From contig JAJDCQ010000186.1 in the NCBI GenBank assembly GCA_029260755.1, positions 1 to 64,000 on the forward strand: a DNA stretch of 64,000 nt. Direction: 5' to 3'. The DNA comes from Planctomycetota bacterium (GTDB taxonomy: Bacteria; Planctomycetota; J058; JAJDCQ01). Shown in pieces: positions 18,901-30,550 of this stretch. The translations under genes and the position numbers were made by a program. Position 1 is the stretch's first letter, and every line of letters starts with the position of its first letter. The notes beneath the pieces were generated by a model that worked only from the letters and a program-made list of their open reading frames with translations, was not told the DNA's origin and did not search any database.

Positions 18901-20551
18901 CGGGGAACGCCTCGACGGCCTGATCGACGGTTCGCTCGCCGAGCTCGACGGCGGCGTCGAGGGCGCCATCGCTCGCGAGCGCGCGCATGTGCCGGATCCG
19001 GGCGCCGACGAGGCCGTCCCAGATGAGGAGGAGGAGGTCGCGCTCGCGCGGGTCCTGCTCGAGCGCGAACCGCTCGGGCAGGCGCCACTCACGGACGGGC
19101 TGGCGCCCGGTTCGCTCCCAGGCTCTCTCGAACTGCGTCGCCGCCCCGCGGAACTCGCCGGCGGCGAGGAGGGCGGATGCCTCCTCGGCGATGGCCGTCG
19201 CCGGCGGCTCGAACGGACGCGCGAGGTAGATGATCGCCGGGATCAGGAGGAGGTTCATCAGGAGCGCGGCGGCCGTCCGGCGGTGTCGGACGACGAAGCG
19301 ACCGACCCGCTCGGCGACGCCGGGCGGACGGGCCCGGATCGGACGCCCGCTCTCGAACCGCTCGAGGTCCTCGAGCATCGCCTGGGCGGTCGCGTAGCGG
19401 CGCGCCGGGTCCTTCGCGAGCGCCTTGCAGCAGATGACCTCGAGGTCGCGCGGGATGAGCGGATCGATCGCCCGCGGCGCGACCGGGTCCACCTCGGCGA
19501 CGGCGCGGATCAGCTCGAGGAGCGGCAGCCCCGAGAACGGCGGCCGGCCGGTGAGGCACTCGTAGAGGACGGCGCCGAGGGCGTAGACGTCGGTCGGCTC
19601 GCCGACCCGCGCCCGGTCGCCGCGCGCCTGCTCGGGGCTCATGTAGGCGGGCGTGCCGATGACCTGTCCGGTCGCGGTCAGCCCGGCGCCGGTGTCGTCG
19701 GCGGACGCGGTGTCGCGGGCGAGGCCGAAGTCGACGACGCGGGCGTCGCCGTCGCGGTCGACGAGGATGTTCGCCGGCTTGAGGTCGCGATGGATGATCC
19801 CCTGGGCGTGGGCGTAGGCGATCGCGCTCGCGACCTGACGGACGAGCTTCACCGCCCGCGATGGGGTGACGGAGCCGTCGCGGATCAGGGTGTTCAGCGG
19901 ATCCCCGTCGACGAGCTCCATCGTGTAGTAGACGATCCCGTCGTCGCTCTCGCCGACCTCATGGATCGTCACGATGTGACGGTGGCGAAGCTTGGCGAGG
20001 CTCTTCGCCTCGACGCGGAAGCGCTCGAGCGCCGTCGTGAACGCGCGGTCGTCGGGGCGGAGCACCTTGAGGGCGACGACCCGGTCGAGCGAGCGCTGCC
20101 GCACCCGGTAGACGACGCCCATGCCGCCGGCGCCGAGCTCGGAGAGCACCTCGTAGTCCTTCGGCAGCGGCGGGGGCGGGCGGTCCCGCTCGGGTGCGGC
20201 TCCGGGGGCGCGGTCGAGGTGACCGCCGTCGAGGTCCTCGCCGAGGGCGTCGCGGACCGCCGCGAGGGCGGCGGCGACGCGCTCGACCTCGTCCTGGTCG
20301 AGGCCGTGGCGCTCCGCGAGGGCGGCGTAGTCGGTCGTCTCGTCCGGGTCGAGGGCGGCGAGTGATTCCTGGAGGCGACAGAGGAGCTCGGCGTGGTCGA
20401 CCGAAGCGGTCGCCTCGTCCCGACCCCGCGCCGCGACGGGGGGGCGGGCCGGAGCGGCGCGGGTCGGCGCCTCGCTCCCCTCGTCCGCCCCGGGCGCGCG
20501 GTCCGCCTCGGTGTCGGCGCGGGTGTCGGCCTCGGGCTCTCCGTTGCTCAC
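15845..20551 (-). CDS. Giant Ser/Thr kinase with polytopic C-terminus, sigma-factor partner
   Basis: 1568-aa protein. Residues ~50-110 contain a helical DHAELLCRLQESL segment typical of planctomycete ECF-linked kinases. Residues ~132-400 are a full kinase domain (GAGGMGVVY, VVALKVL, HRDLKPANILVD, DFGLARD, GTPAYMSPEQ). One membrane helix lies near 425-445, followed by ~800 residues of extracytoplasmic region and then about six or seven further hydrophobic helices near the C-terminus (e.g. VIPVAIAILLGLAVAVLAA). The start is GTG, overlapping the sigma gene stop as GTGA, so the two are co-translated. It probably phosphorylates or releases the sigma factor in response to an envelope signal. The last 127 bp overlap the SMC gene on the other strand. 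Confidence 0.88.
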   Translation of the reverse strand: MSNGEPEADTRADTEADRAPGADEGSEAPTRAAPARPPVAARGRDEATASVDHAELLCRLQESLAALDPDETTDYAALAERHGLDQDEVERVAAALAAVRDALGEDLDGGHLDRAPGAAPERDRPPPPLPKDYEVLSELGAGGMGVVYRVRQRSLDRVVALKVLRPDDRAFTTALERFRVEAKSLAKLRHRHIVTIHEVGESDDGIVYYTMELVDGDPLNTLIRDGSVTPSRAVKLVRQVASAIAYAHAQGIIHRDLKPANILVDRDGDARVVDFGLARDTASADDTGAGLTATGQVIGTPAYMSPEQARGDRARVGEPTDVYALGAVLYECLTGRPPFSGLPLLELIRAVAEVDPVAPRAIDPLIPRDLEVICCKALAKDPARRYATAQAMLEDLERFESGRPIRARPPGVAERVGRFVVRHRRTAAALLMNLLLIPAIIYLARPFEPPATAIAEEASALLAAGEFRGAATQFERAWERTGRQPVREWRLPERFALEQDPRERDLLLLIWDGLVGARIRHMRALASDGALDAAVELGERTVDQAVEAFPDLSVRFEPDEGDDTGEGRAFTRGWPREIELLWTLAACQEEAGRDRDAEVTLRMIDWCIAQALVLDALEAGADRSPTSDAWSAPFAETTRALLELVARSLQDPDDPTRPWALERLRLLFQESGWPEEAWLGTGERAAPLVVDALALLPSDPTDPSHRSTVYTLRDVVERLAGTAHRAETERALAAAVREVDRPDEQRTVAFELLCIAADLPFFGPWSDHQRDGTDELDPATVAAGLALWDEVRSLPRVEAYRRKLTSALPRLEPLPESSTSFDASDVRFREEPTVGAWLAPRIGYTDRVDVPTFGATAAAAFDRARAADDPRRLLADALGLPADLPLGPEAIPEVLPFYLEGEDPQPAIAHHLLTLLVPDEHPVPLWRNGLRWFDVEEHDEWRPSRWTVALRNADLLPPPPPHHIRLAFFVRRDGEDDPELLWEAIRPIEPGAPVDLEHTPQLPPVTAPLTLILDPAVPRRPALGVGNPETDPDGYHQRDARWEIDLEARLYWAGRSNAATAPRGLQLIVNGHVRGANASHGASAARIAPGTVFTPYRWPEEVDHDDGTTGMPIVLVVVEPGAASEATPWALADWRGRLATDLGAVADGAADRHRATSLVDVATLLATPAMAPDLARIDAARAERRSDDLRFRQSWLAARLFAGDASALEETEAIDVLVGSRLFTAEVGHGELVRAILSTSNQALAGFLLDRLKTVPRPSKWGQRPLPAGVARRLARADAEGRLAVPLPEWLRGWIADAGEVQTARQPSMLWTVIPVAIAILLGLAVAVLAAAAFGRGTPEPRRGLAAAWLVSVGIVLASLRLYVGDRLLPTELLGLAGALAGAILLARGAAGTRTGALVGRVVPMALGIGLGLRVAWWLGAPGGVWTVASFATTIGVALLPLLARELCDPASRGKVERRLTLLVALGLAALALSPWIEDLDRFGPQQLLHVTMMIPPGTPPLEQLAAAVLVIDLIVLGAFVALVARAQSLAGAARSITRPRSIVRTSPSAASATGSAPPTVPSSSGRR

Positions 20552-21144
20552 GACGACGGGGCCTCCTCGAGGGCGGAGCCGAGCCGGGCCATCGCGCGAC
20601 CGAGGATCCGGCGCGCCCCCGATGCGCTGGTGCCGAGGGCGGCGGCCATCGCATCGAAGGTGCGCCCCTCGAAGTGACGCAGGAGGATGGCGAGGCGCTC
20701 GTCGTCCTCGAGGCGGTCGAGGGCGGAGGCGAGCCGTTCGCGTCCCTCTATCCGCTCGGCGCGGGTGGCGGGACCCGAGCCCTGCGCGGCGACGCGGTCG
20801 AGGACGTCGCTCACCGGCAGGCGCCCGCCGCCCGGCGACCGCTTCTTCGCGCCGCGCCGGTCGGCGAGGCCGCGGATGCGGTTCTCGGCGATCCGGCAGA
20901 GCCAGCGCGGGAACGCCCCGTCGCCGCGCATCTCGAACCGGTCGAGGTCCTCGATCGCCGCCGCGTAGGTCTCCTGGAGGACGTCCATCGAGTCGACCTC
21001 GGCTCGGAGCGCCCGGCCGAGGCGGAGCCGGACGTAGAGGAGCACCCGGTCGGCGGCCCGGGCGAAGAGGACGTCGGCGGCGTCGCGGTCGCCCGCGCGG
21101 GCGCGCTGGAGGAGGGAGGCGGTGTCGGCGGTGGAGGGCGGCAT
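20548..21144 (-). CDS. ECF-type RNA polymerase sigma factor
   Basis: 198-aa sigma-70 family protein. Region 2 spans ~residues 30-95 (SMDVLQETYAAAIEDLDRFE, FPRWLCRIAENRIR) and region 4 ~130-190 (RLASALDRLEDDERLAILLR and a helix-turn-helix TFDAMAAALGTSASGARRIL). Such sigma factors direct polymerase to a small regulon and in Planctomycetota are often encoded beside Ser/Thr kinases. Here the stop overlaps the GTG of the kinase gene by 4 bp. No anti-sigma gene of zinc-binding type is adjacent, so the kinase is the likely controller. Confidence 0.88.
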   Translation of the reverse strand: MPPSTADTASLLQRARAGDRDAADVLFARAADRVLLYVRLRLGRALRAEVDSMDVLQETYAAAIEDLDRFEMRGDGAFPRWLCRIAENRIRGLADRRGAKKRSPGGGRLPVSDVLDRVAAQGSGPATRAERIEGRERLASALDRLEDDERLAILLRHFEGRTFDAMAAALGTSASGARRILGRAMARLGSALEEAPSS

Positions 21145-21253
21145 CCCGTTGGCGCTCCGTTCGTTGGCTCCGGGCTCACCATCATCAGGGGATTCGCCGC
21201 CGGGATCCGCCAGAAAAAACGGCCGGCGCCCGAGGGCGCCGGCCAGGTCGTCG

Positions 21254-21863
21254 TCACTCGTCGCGCTCGATCCCCCCGATGTCGGGCAGCTCGGCGAGCC
21301 GCGCGAGGTAGCGCCCGAGGATGGCGCTCGCCTCCTCGGAGAGGGCGGCGAGCTCCTCGTCGCGCTTCAGGACGAGTCCCGGTCGGTCCTCATCCGTCCT
21401 CGCCCAGTAGTTGCCCGCGAGGGCGTCGCGGATGAGGGCGGCGGCTCCGGCGGCCTGCGCGATCGAGTCGCGGAACTCCCGGGCCGCCTCGGCGGCGCGG
21501 GCATCGACGGGGACGAGACGGCTCTCGACGCTGCGTCCGTCGACGCGCCTCCGGACGAGGACATCCATCAGGCCGGCGCGCCCGGCGTGGATGAACAGCC
21601 CGTCCGGCTCGCTGCCGAAACCCGCGTCGGGATCGGGGAAGACGGTGATCTTGAGCGGGTCTGAGACCAGCCGGCCGGGAAGTCATCGCCCGGGCCGCAC
21701 TGCTGGATGATGACGACGGCACGATCGACCGAGATCGGTCGTTTGCCGTCGCGCTCGAGCTTCTCGATGAGGATGTCCTTGTCCCAGTCCTCATCGTCGC
21801 CTTCGGCGTTGCGCCAGGCGGGTCGGAGATCGTCGAGGTCGTCGAAGGGGCACCTACTTTCAT
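21254..21863 (-). pseudogene. Unknown protein split by two apparent -1 frameshifts
   Basis: A strong GGAGG and ATG at 21863 open a frame that reads only MKVGAP sensibly. Coding-like sequence then continues in a second frame (FDDLDDLRPAWRNAEGDDED ... AVVIIQQCGPGDDFPAGW) that has no start codon of its own. From ~21665 it moves to a third frame (LKITVFPDPDAGFGSEPDG ... GRYLARLAELPDIGGIERDE) to a stop at 21254. Both shifts have the same sign and fall beside C-runs (CCCC near 21855, CCC near 21660). Restoring one base at each gives one acidic, soluble protein of ~204 aa. Sequencing/assembly error is the simplest explanation; a real pseudogene is possible. I recognise no family. An ATG at 21568 could alternatively start a 104-aa product. 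Confidence 0.55.
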
Positions 21864-21929
21864 GGCTGTCCCTCCGGAGACGCTGGGCGCGGGCGCGACT
21901 GTCGCATTTCGTGTCGCTCGTCTCCGGCC

Positions 21930-25316
<3,387 letters not shown>

Positions 25317-25509
25317 CTCGCGTCGATTGTAGCCGGCTCGGCCCGTCGTATCTCTCCACGGAGGAGGTCGTTCGGGATCCTCACCGAAAAAATTCCGCCC
25401 GAATCCTCAACGCCGTCCGCCGCCGGTCGTATCAAAGAACGACCGCGGGGCGAGGCGCCTCGCAACGGCCAGGCCGGTCGCTCGACGACCGCAGAAGAGG
25501 AACGAAACG

Positions 25510-26292
25510 ATGAAGCTCCTTCGGAACATGGCGACGGCCGCGGTGGTGGCCGGATCTCTTCTCGCGCCGACCGGCGTCGTCCTCGCGGCGGACGCTCCGG
25601 ACGATCCCCCGAAGCCCGAGGCGCAGCCGCGTCGCGATGGGCCGCAGGGCCCCGGCCTCGAGCAGCTCGAGCGGTTCCGCGAGGAGCTCGGTCTCGATGA
25701 GAAGCAGATGGAGAAGCTCCAGGGTCTCGGAGAGACGCTCGGCGAGCGGATCCGCGCCGGGATCGAGCGCTTCCGCGATGGCGGCGAGCAGCCGAACCCC
25801 GAGGATCTCCAGGGCGGCCTGTCGGAGCTCTTCGAGGAGCTGCGCGGCGGCCTCGAGGGCATCCTCACCGACGAGCAGCGTGAGAAGCTCCAGGAGCGGC
25901 TCGGCGGCCTCGGCGAGGGCTTCAACCCCGAGGACTTCCAGGGCGGCGAGGGCCTGAACCGTCTCCGCGACATGGGACGCCAGGCGCTCCTCGAGCAGAT
26001 CAAGAACGCCCTTCTCCTCAACGAGGAGGAGCAGGAGGTGCTCCTCCCGCTGATCGAGAACGTCATGAAGGCGCAGAGCGAGCTCCAGCAGATCGAGGGT
26101 CCGGGCCGCAACGAGCTGACCAGCTTCCTCCGCTCGGGCGCCGACCAGGAGGCGATCCAGGCGCGCCTGACCGACTTCCGGACCAAGCGGACGGACGCCG
26201 AGAAGAAGCTCGAGGCCGCCCGCAAGGAGCTCCGCGAGCTGCTGACGTTCGAGCAGGAGGCGAAGCTCGTCGCGTTCGGAATCCTCCGGTAA
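25510..26292 (+). CDS. Secreted Spy-like protein, paralogue of the 7.6-kb gene
   Basis: 260-aa protein with a signal peptide (ATAAVVAGSLLAPTGVVLAAD). The mature part is helical and Gln/Glu/Leu-rich, with LTDEQREKLQERLGG (~residue 118) as an LTxxQ motif and internal repeats of the form FNPEDFQGGEGL / PNPEDLQGGLSEL. It ends LLTFEQEAKLVAFGILR, the same C-terminal motif as the protein encoded at 7603-8340. Both also share a segment built on LxLxEEEQxVLLPLIExV. Role inferred: extracytoplasmic chaperone or stress protein. A strong hairpin follows the stop. Confidence 0.75.
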   Translation: MKLLRNMATAAVVAGSLLAPTGVVLAADAPDDPPKPEAQPRRDGPQGPGLEQLERFREELGLDEKQMEKLQGLGETLGERIRAGIERFRDGGEQPNPEDLQGGLSELFEELRGGLEGILTDEQREKLQERLGGLGEGFNPEDFQGGEGLNRLRDMGRQALLEQIKNALLLNEEEQEVLLPLIENVMKAQSELQQIEGPGRNELTSFLRSGADQEAIQARLTDFRTKRTDAEKKLEAARKELRELLTFEQEAKLVAFGILR

Positions 26293-26325
26293 CGAAACAC
26301 CGCACCCCGACTGGACTGAACGGCG

Positions 26326-26361
26326 CGAGGCGCGTGGCTCCCAGAGGAGCGACGCGCCTCG
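26326..26361 (+). terminator. 15-bp hairpin after the Spy-like gene
   Basis: CGAGGCGCGT pairs exactly with ACGCGCCTCG, and after a G/G mismatch GCTCC pairs with GGAGC around a CAGA loop. It lies 34 bp past the stop at 26292 and 57 bp before the next start at 26418. No strong T-tract follows, so it may stabilise the mRNA end or act with Rho. Confidence 0.65.
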
Positions 26362-26417
26362 TGTCATTGCGGCGAGTCGGCTCCGAAGACGACGATGCGT
26401 CCAAGGAGGTGAGACGA

Positions 26418-27221
26418 ATGCGAGGGAGAGCCCGATTCGTCCTGGCCGGCGTCGTGGTGCTCGGTCTCGGGGCGAGCACGCGCGCCGACGACGGCGACGC
26501 CGAGAAGGCCCGCGAGGTCACCCCGCCGGACGGGCAGACCCTGCCCGAGCTGCCGATCGGCGAGGACCTCGACGTCGAGCAGATCGGCTTCACGCCGCCG
26601 AAGTGGTTCGTCGGGCAGAGGTGGGAGCAGACGCACCTCAGCGAGGCGGTCGTCGACGCCGGCGCCGGACCGATCGTCACGGTCGTCTATCAAACGCTCA
26701 TCATGGAGGTGCGCACCCTGGTCCAGGGCTGGCCCCACGAGATCGACTGGACGAGCACGATCTGGGTGCGGCCCGAGGAAGGTGCCGAGTGGCGGAAGGA
26801 GAACCGGAAGGGAGCGATCAAGTTCGTCCCCGGAGGGCACCGCGTCCTCTCGGGAGACGCGACGACGGGAGGCGAGGTCGCCGAGCTCCTCGGGCCGCCC
26901 TACTTCCTGGAGATGAAGGAGATCGGCCTCGCGAGGAAGATCGGCGACACCTGGAAGAAGCACCTGGGCACCGACGCCTTCACCGGCGAGACGTCGATGA
27001 CCTCGAAGCTGATCGCCGTGACGAAGGCCGCCGGCGTGCGCATCGCCGTCATCGAGTTCGAGGTCACGAGCAGCCACCCCGACATCGGCGTCAAGGGAAC
27101 CTGCTGGTGGAACCTCGACGGAGGGTTCTCCGCGGCTCAGGAGTGGACCCGGACGATGAGCGCGGGCGGGGTGAAGAACGACGAGAGGCGGAAGATCCGG
27201 ACGCGGGAGCTGAAGGACTGA
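26418..27221 (+). CDS. Secreted protein of unknown function
   Basis: 267-aa protein with a signal peptide (FVLAGVVVLGLGASTRAD). The mature part is mixed alpha/beta with Trp-rich stretches (PPKWFVGQRWEQTHLSEAVV, WPHEIDWTSTIWVRP) and no catalytic motif that I recognise. The ATG at 26418 is fixed by a near-perfect Shine-Dalgarno (AAGGAGGTGA) 6 bases upstream; an in-frame start at 26334 lies inside the preceding hairpin and is rejected. Its general layout (signal peptide, small beta-rich domain, a 'W..G....Y/V' opening) resembles the secreted protein at 57300-57983, but homology is not certain. Confidence 0.75.
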   Translation: MRGRARFVLAGVVVLGLGASTRADDGDAEKAREVTPPDGQTLPELPIGEDLDVEQIGFTPPKWFVGQRWEQTHLSEAVVDAGAGPIVTVVYQTLIMEVRTLVQGWPHEIDWTSTIWVRPEEGAEWRKENRKGAIKFVPGGHRVLSGDATTGGEVAELLGPPYFLEMKEIGLARKIGDTWKKHLGTDAFTGETSMTSKLIAVTKAAGVRIAVIEFEVTSSHPDIGVKGTCWWNLDGGFSAAQEWTRTMSAGGVKNDERRKIRTRELKD

Positions 27222-27287
27222 GTTCGGGAGCAGGAGCCTCGGACCACGACGACGACGCGTCAGCAATGTCTGGGCGACGCCGAAGCC

Positions 27288-27372
27288 AATCCGCGTAATC
27301 CGCGTCATCCGCGGTTCCATTCTCTCTGAGCCGAACGAGTGGGAACCGCGGATGACGCGGATTGCGCGGACT
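27288..27372. repeat. Dispersed palindromic repeat, copy B
   Basis: A 31-bp left arm (27288-27318) and 31-bp right arm (27342-27372) are inverted copies with about two mismatches around a 23-nt loop. Each arm holds three spaced ATCCGCG units ending in GCGGTTCC. The same organisation, with a shorter left arm, occurs at 5201-5268. It sits between convergent genes (26418-27221 and 27466-29472), so it could also stop transcription from both sides. Confidence 0.75.
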
Positions 27373-27465
27373 GCGAGCTGCAGGCTCCCGAGTCCATTGC
27401 CGGTCCCCGTGTTGAGGCTCGATCCCCCGCGATGCCGGGTCTCATCCGCCAACGTGGGTCTGTGT

Positions 27466-29472
27466 TCACCGCTTCTTCGAGGTCGGCTTCCAGCCCGAAG
27501 CGTAACTCCCGAGCGCCCGTTCCACCTCGCTGACGTCGCCGAGGTGCTCCTCGAACGTCGGTCGTCGGCCGTCTCCGGTGGCGGTGATGGCGCGCAGATA
27601 CGCCTGGAGCCCCGCGCGTCTCGCGCCGTCGTCGTCGTGACGGAGGAAGTGAAACAGACCGAAGCACTGGACGTGGTGCCTCGTCGTGCGCATGTCCCAT
27701 TGCCGCAGGTCGATGAACGGGGCGAGGGGGAGCATCTTCCCGTCGCGCTTCATCAGCCTGAAGAAGCTCGCCGCGCGGCTGAGCTTCGTCTCGTGGACCT
27801 CGCCGAGCTCGATCTCGCCCGTCCGGGCGTGGACCGACAGCCCGACGTAGTGGGCGATCCCCTCGACGACCCAGGAGCCTCCCTTGCCGGCGCTCTTCAT
27901 GAGGTGCCAGGCGAGGGCGTGGGTCACTTCGTGGGCGACGCACTGGGCGAGGTAGTCGCGGCTGATCCCCTCGCGTCCCATGCACGCGGCGCCCAGCGCC
28001 GGGTTGTAGTGCGGGGTGATGTAGTCGCCCTTCTTGACGACGATCCCGTGCGGGCGAAGGAACGCCGCGAACTCCGTGCTCTTGTCGAAGAGGTAGATCG
28101 TCACGCGGCCGGGGATCAGGATCCCCGTGTCCCAGAACTCTCGGATGAAGGTGGCGCGCACCTTCTCGGCGAGCTCGAGGGCGTTCTCGGCGACCGGGCG
28201 GTCGCACGTCGTGAAGAGGGTGAAGCTCTCGCTGTCGAGCTGGAGCGTCGGCTTCCAGCCGCGGGCCGCGACCGGCTGCCGCCGTTGCTTCTCCTGGCGC
28301 GGCGCCTCGAGCTTGCGGTGGGCGATCCAGCGGGCGAGGTCGGCGTCGAGCCCGGCGACGCTGCCGTAGCCGTAGACGGCGAGGACGCCGGCGGCCGGGT
28401 CGGCGCCCGCGCCGGTGCCCTTCTTGCGCCTCTCGCGGGCGAGCTTCCGGATGCGCGCGGGCAGCTCGAGGAGCGTCTCGCGGTCGCCCTTGGCGTGGGT
28501 GAGCAGCTCGACGAGGAGGCGCGCGCCGATGGCGAGGTCCGGAGCCGGGGTCATCGCGGAGTCGAGGGTCTCGAGGGCGAGGAGCTCGCTGGCGCCCGCG
28601 AGCGTCTTGCCGGCCAGCCGGCTCGCGGCGTCGGCGTAGACGGTCGCGGGCGCGAGGGCGTAGCCGCCCTCGCGGAGCCCGAGGCGGGCCCAGCCGGGGA
28701 GCGACTTCGGGATCGACGCGTCGACGGCGGCGGCGCGGAGCGCCGCCGGCAGCTCCTTCGCGGCGACCTCCTGGAACGTCGAGAGGTCGGTCGGCGCGGT
28801 GGCGACGACGTCGTTCGTCTCGCCGAGCTCGCCCGTCCGCACGACGTGCGCCTCGCGGTCGCGCGCGATCCGGATCGTCCAGGTCGTCGATGCGCCGCCC
28901 CCGAGCTTCGCGACGAGCGCCGCGCGCTCGCGTTCGAGGAGGGGGAGGAGCCGTTCGACGAGGCGCGGCTGATGATGCTGGATGATGATGTGGTCGGTGC
29001 GGCTGGTGATCGCCGGATCGGGGAGGCTCCCCTTCTCGGCGAGGATCTCGTCGATCCGCTCGATCGCCTCGAGCACCACCTTCGCGGCGTCGAGGTCGGG
29101 CTCGATCGCGAGCGCCTTCCGGGCCGCCGCCTCGGCTTCGAGGAGGTCGAAGCTCCCGAGGGCGCCCTGGGCGGTGTCGAGCAGGGTGCAGAGCTGGAGC
29201 AGGCGCCGCGCGTCGCCGGGCAGGTGCGTTCCGAGGTCGTCCTGCGCCTGGCGGAGCTGGTCGAGGGCGGCCGCGAACCGGCCGGCCGCGTAGTGGGCGC
29301 GCGCGTCGGCGATCCGCTCCTGCGGCGACTCGGGCGCGAGGGGGTCCTCGTCGTCGCCCGCGTCGGGGTCGGGGATCTGGGCGCCGGCCGGAGCGATCGG
29401 ACCGACGGCGACCGCGACCAGGGCGACGGCGAGGATGAGGCCCGGTCGGAGTTGGAATCGGCGTCGGACCAT
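27466..29472 (-). CDS. Secreted HExxH metallopeptidase-like protein with TPR-like N-terminus
   Basis: 668-aa protein with a signal peptide (LILAVALVAVAVGPIAPAGAQ). Residues ~45-130 are TPR-like (AHYAAGRFAAALDQLRQAQD). The C-terminal third carries VAHEVTHALAWHL (HExxH ~residues 513-517) followed by WVVEGIAHYVGL, where the Glu is the expected third zinc ligand. This is the gluzincin/peptidase MA pattern seen in many secreted planctomycete proteins. The ATG at 29472 is chosen because it begins the signal peptide and follows a G-run; the upstream in-frame extension to 29643 is not protein-like. Proteolytic activity is plausible but unproven. Confidence 0.82.
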   Translation of the reverse strand: MVRRRFQLRPGLILAVALVAVAVGPIAPAGAQIPDPDAGDDEDPLAPESPQERIADARAHYAAGRFAAALDQLRQAQDDLGTHLPGDARRLLQLCTLLDTAQGALGSFDLLEAEAAARKALAIEPDLDAAKVVLEAIERIDEILAEKGSLPDPAITSRTDHIIIQHHQPRLVERLLPLLERERAALVAKLGGGASTTWTIRIARDREAHVVRTGELGETNDVVATAPTDLSTFQEVAAKELPAALRAAAVDASIPKSLPGWARLGLREGGYALAPATVYADAASRLAGKTLAGASELLALETLDSAMTPAPDLAIGARLLVELLTHAKGDRETLLELPARIRKLARERRKKGTGAGADPAAGVLAVYGYGSVAGLDADLARWIAHRKLEAPRQEKQRRQPVAARGWKPTLQLDSESFTLFTTCDRPVAENALELAEKVRATFIREFWDTGILIPGRVTIYLFDKSTEFAAFLRPHGIVVKKGDYITPHYNPALGAACMGREGISRDYLAQCVAHEVTHALAWHLMKSAGKGGSWVVEGIAHYVGLSVHARTGEIELGEVHETKLSRAASFFRLMKRDGKMLPLAPFIDLRQWDMRTTRHHVQCFGLFHFLRHDDDGARRAGLQAYLRAITATGDGRRPTFEEHLGDVSEVERALGSYASGWKPTSKKR

Positions 29473-29533
29473 CGGATGCCCCCTTCCGACTCCACGCTCG
29501 GAGGAGCGCGGTGGTCTCGCGATTCGGGGAAGG

Positions 29534-30301
29534 TCAGGGGGCGAACTGCTCGCCCAGGATCCGCTCCTCGAGGTTGTGCTCGGGGTCGAAGAGCAGCCGC
29601 ACGCGGTGACTCTGATCCTCGACCACCTCGACGCGCGAGACATCCCGCACCTCGGTGAAGTCGGCCGTCACGCTGACCGGCCGCTTCTTCTGCTCGCGCG
29701 TCTCGAACAGGACGGTGACGTCCTCGGGCAGGAGCGCGCCCCGCCACCGGCGCGGCCGGAACGGAGCGATCGGCGTCAGGGCGAGGACGGCGGCGCCGAT
29801 CGGGATGATCGGGCCGTGGGCGCTCAGGTTGTAAGCGGTGCTGCCGGCGGCGGTCGCGACGAGGACGCCGTCGCAGATCAGCTCGGAGATCCGCTCGATC
29901 CCGTCGACCTCGATCCGGATCTTCGCCGCCTGCCGGCTCTCGCGGAAGAGGCTGACCTCGTTGAAGCCGAGCGCCTCGACCGGATCGCCCTCCTTCGGCG
30001 TCGCCTTCATCTTGAGCGGATAGAGCGTGACGGTCTGCGCCTGCTGGACGCGCTCGAGGAGGTCGCCCTCGCGGTAGGCGTTCATCAGGAAGCCGACGCT
30101 TCCGCGGTTCATCCCGTAGATCGGGACCTTGCGGTCGAGGTAGGTGTGGAGGGTGTGCAGCATGAAGCCATCGCCGCCGAGCGCGACGATCGCATCGGCC
30201 TCGCCGGGGTCGGTGGCCCCGTACTTCGACTTGAGGAACTCGAGGGCCGCCTGGGCTTTGGGAGACGAGCTGGCGACGAAGCCGATCGATTCGACGTCCA
30301 T
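29534..30301 (-). CDS. nadK: NAD kinase
   Basis: 255-aa cytosolic enzyme that phosphorylates NAD to NADP. The key motif GGDG is at 42-45 (IVALGGDGFMLH). GMNRGSVGFLMN, NEVSLFRES and the C-terminal DGVLVATAAGSTAYNLSAHG with GPIIPIGA are the conserved substrate-binding blocks of bacterial NAD kinases. The length is slightly short, with the N-terminal helix reduced. The ATG at 30301 is supported by GAGGG; an upstream in-frame start at 30370 adds an unlikely basic leader. It lies 61 bp upstream of the metallopeptidase gene on the same strand and is divergent from the SPFH genes. Confidence 0.92.
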   Translation of the reverse strand: MDVESIGFVASSSPKAQAALEFLKSKYGATDPGEADAIVALGGDGFMLHTLHTYLDRKVPIYGMNRGSVGFLMNAYREGDLLERVQQAQTVTLYPLKMKATPKEGDPVEALGFNEVSLFRESRQAAKIRIEVDGIERISELICDGVLVATAAGSTAYNLSAHGPIIPIGAAVLALTPIAPFRPRRWRGALLPEDVTVLFETREQKKRPVSVTADFTEVRDVSRVEVVEDQSHRVRLLFDPEHNLEERILGEQFAP

Positions 30302-30550
30302 GGGGACCCTCGAGGAGTGCGGGTGGCGGGCGGACCGTAGCGGCGGCGTCGCTCCGGCGTCAAGCGCCACGCGCGGGCAGGCGACGCCATGCCCCGCGGT
30401 GGCGGACCTCCGTTACCCCGCTAGAATGGCCGCCTCGCCGCCGGCGGCTCGCTCTTTGCGCACCGCCGGCCGGCGCTCGCCGCCGGCCGCCCCGCTCATC
30501 GTTCATCAGGGGCGGCCTCGTCCCCACGTCGCTGCACGAGGAGAGTCCCC

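Noticed and set aside
21390..21863. A 157-codon Ser/Arg-rich protein from the ATG at 21863
   Set aside because: After the first six codons the composition is not protein-like; the sensible reading continues in another frame, so a frameshift is favoured.
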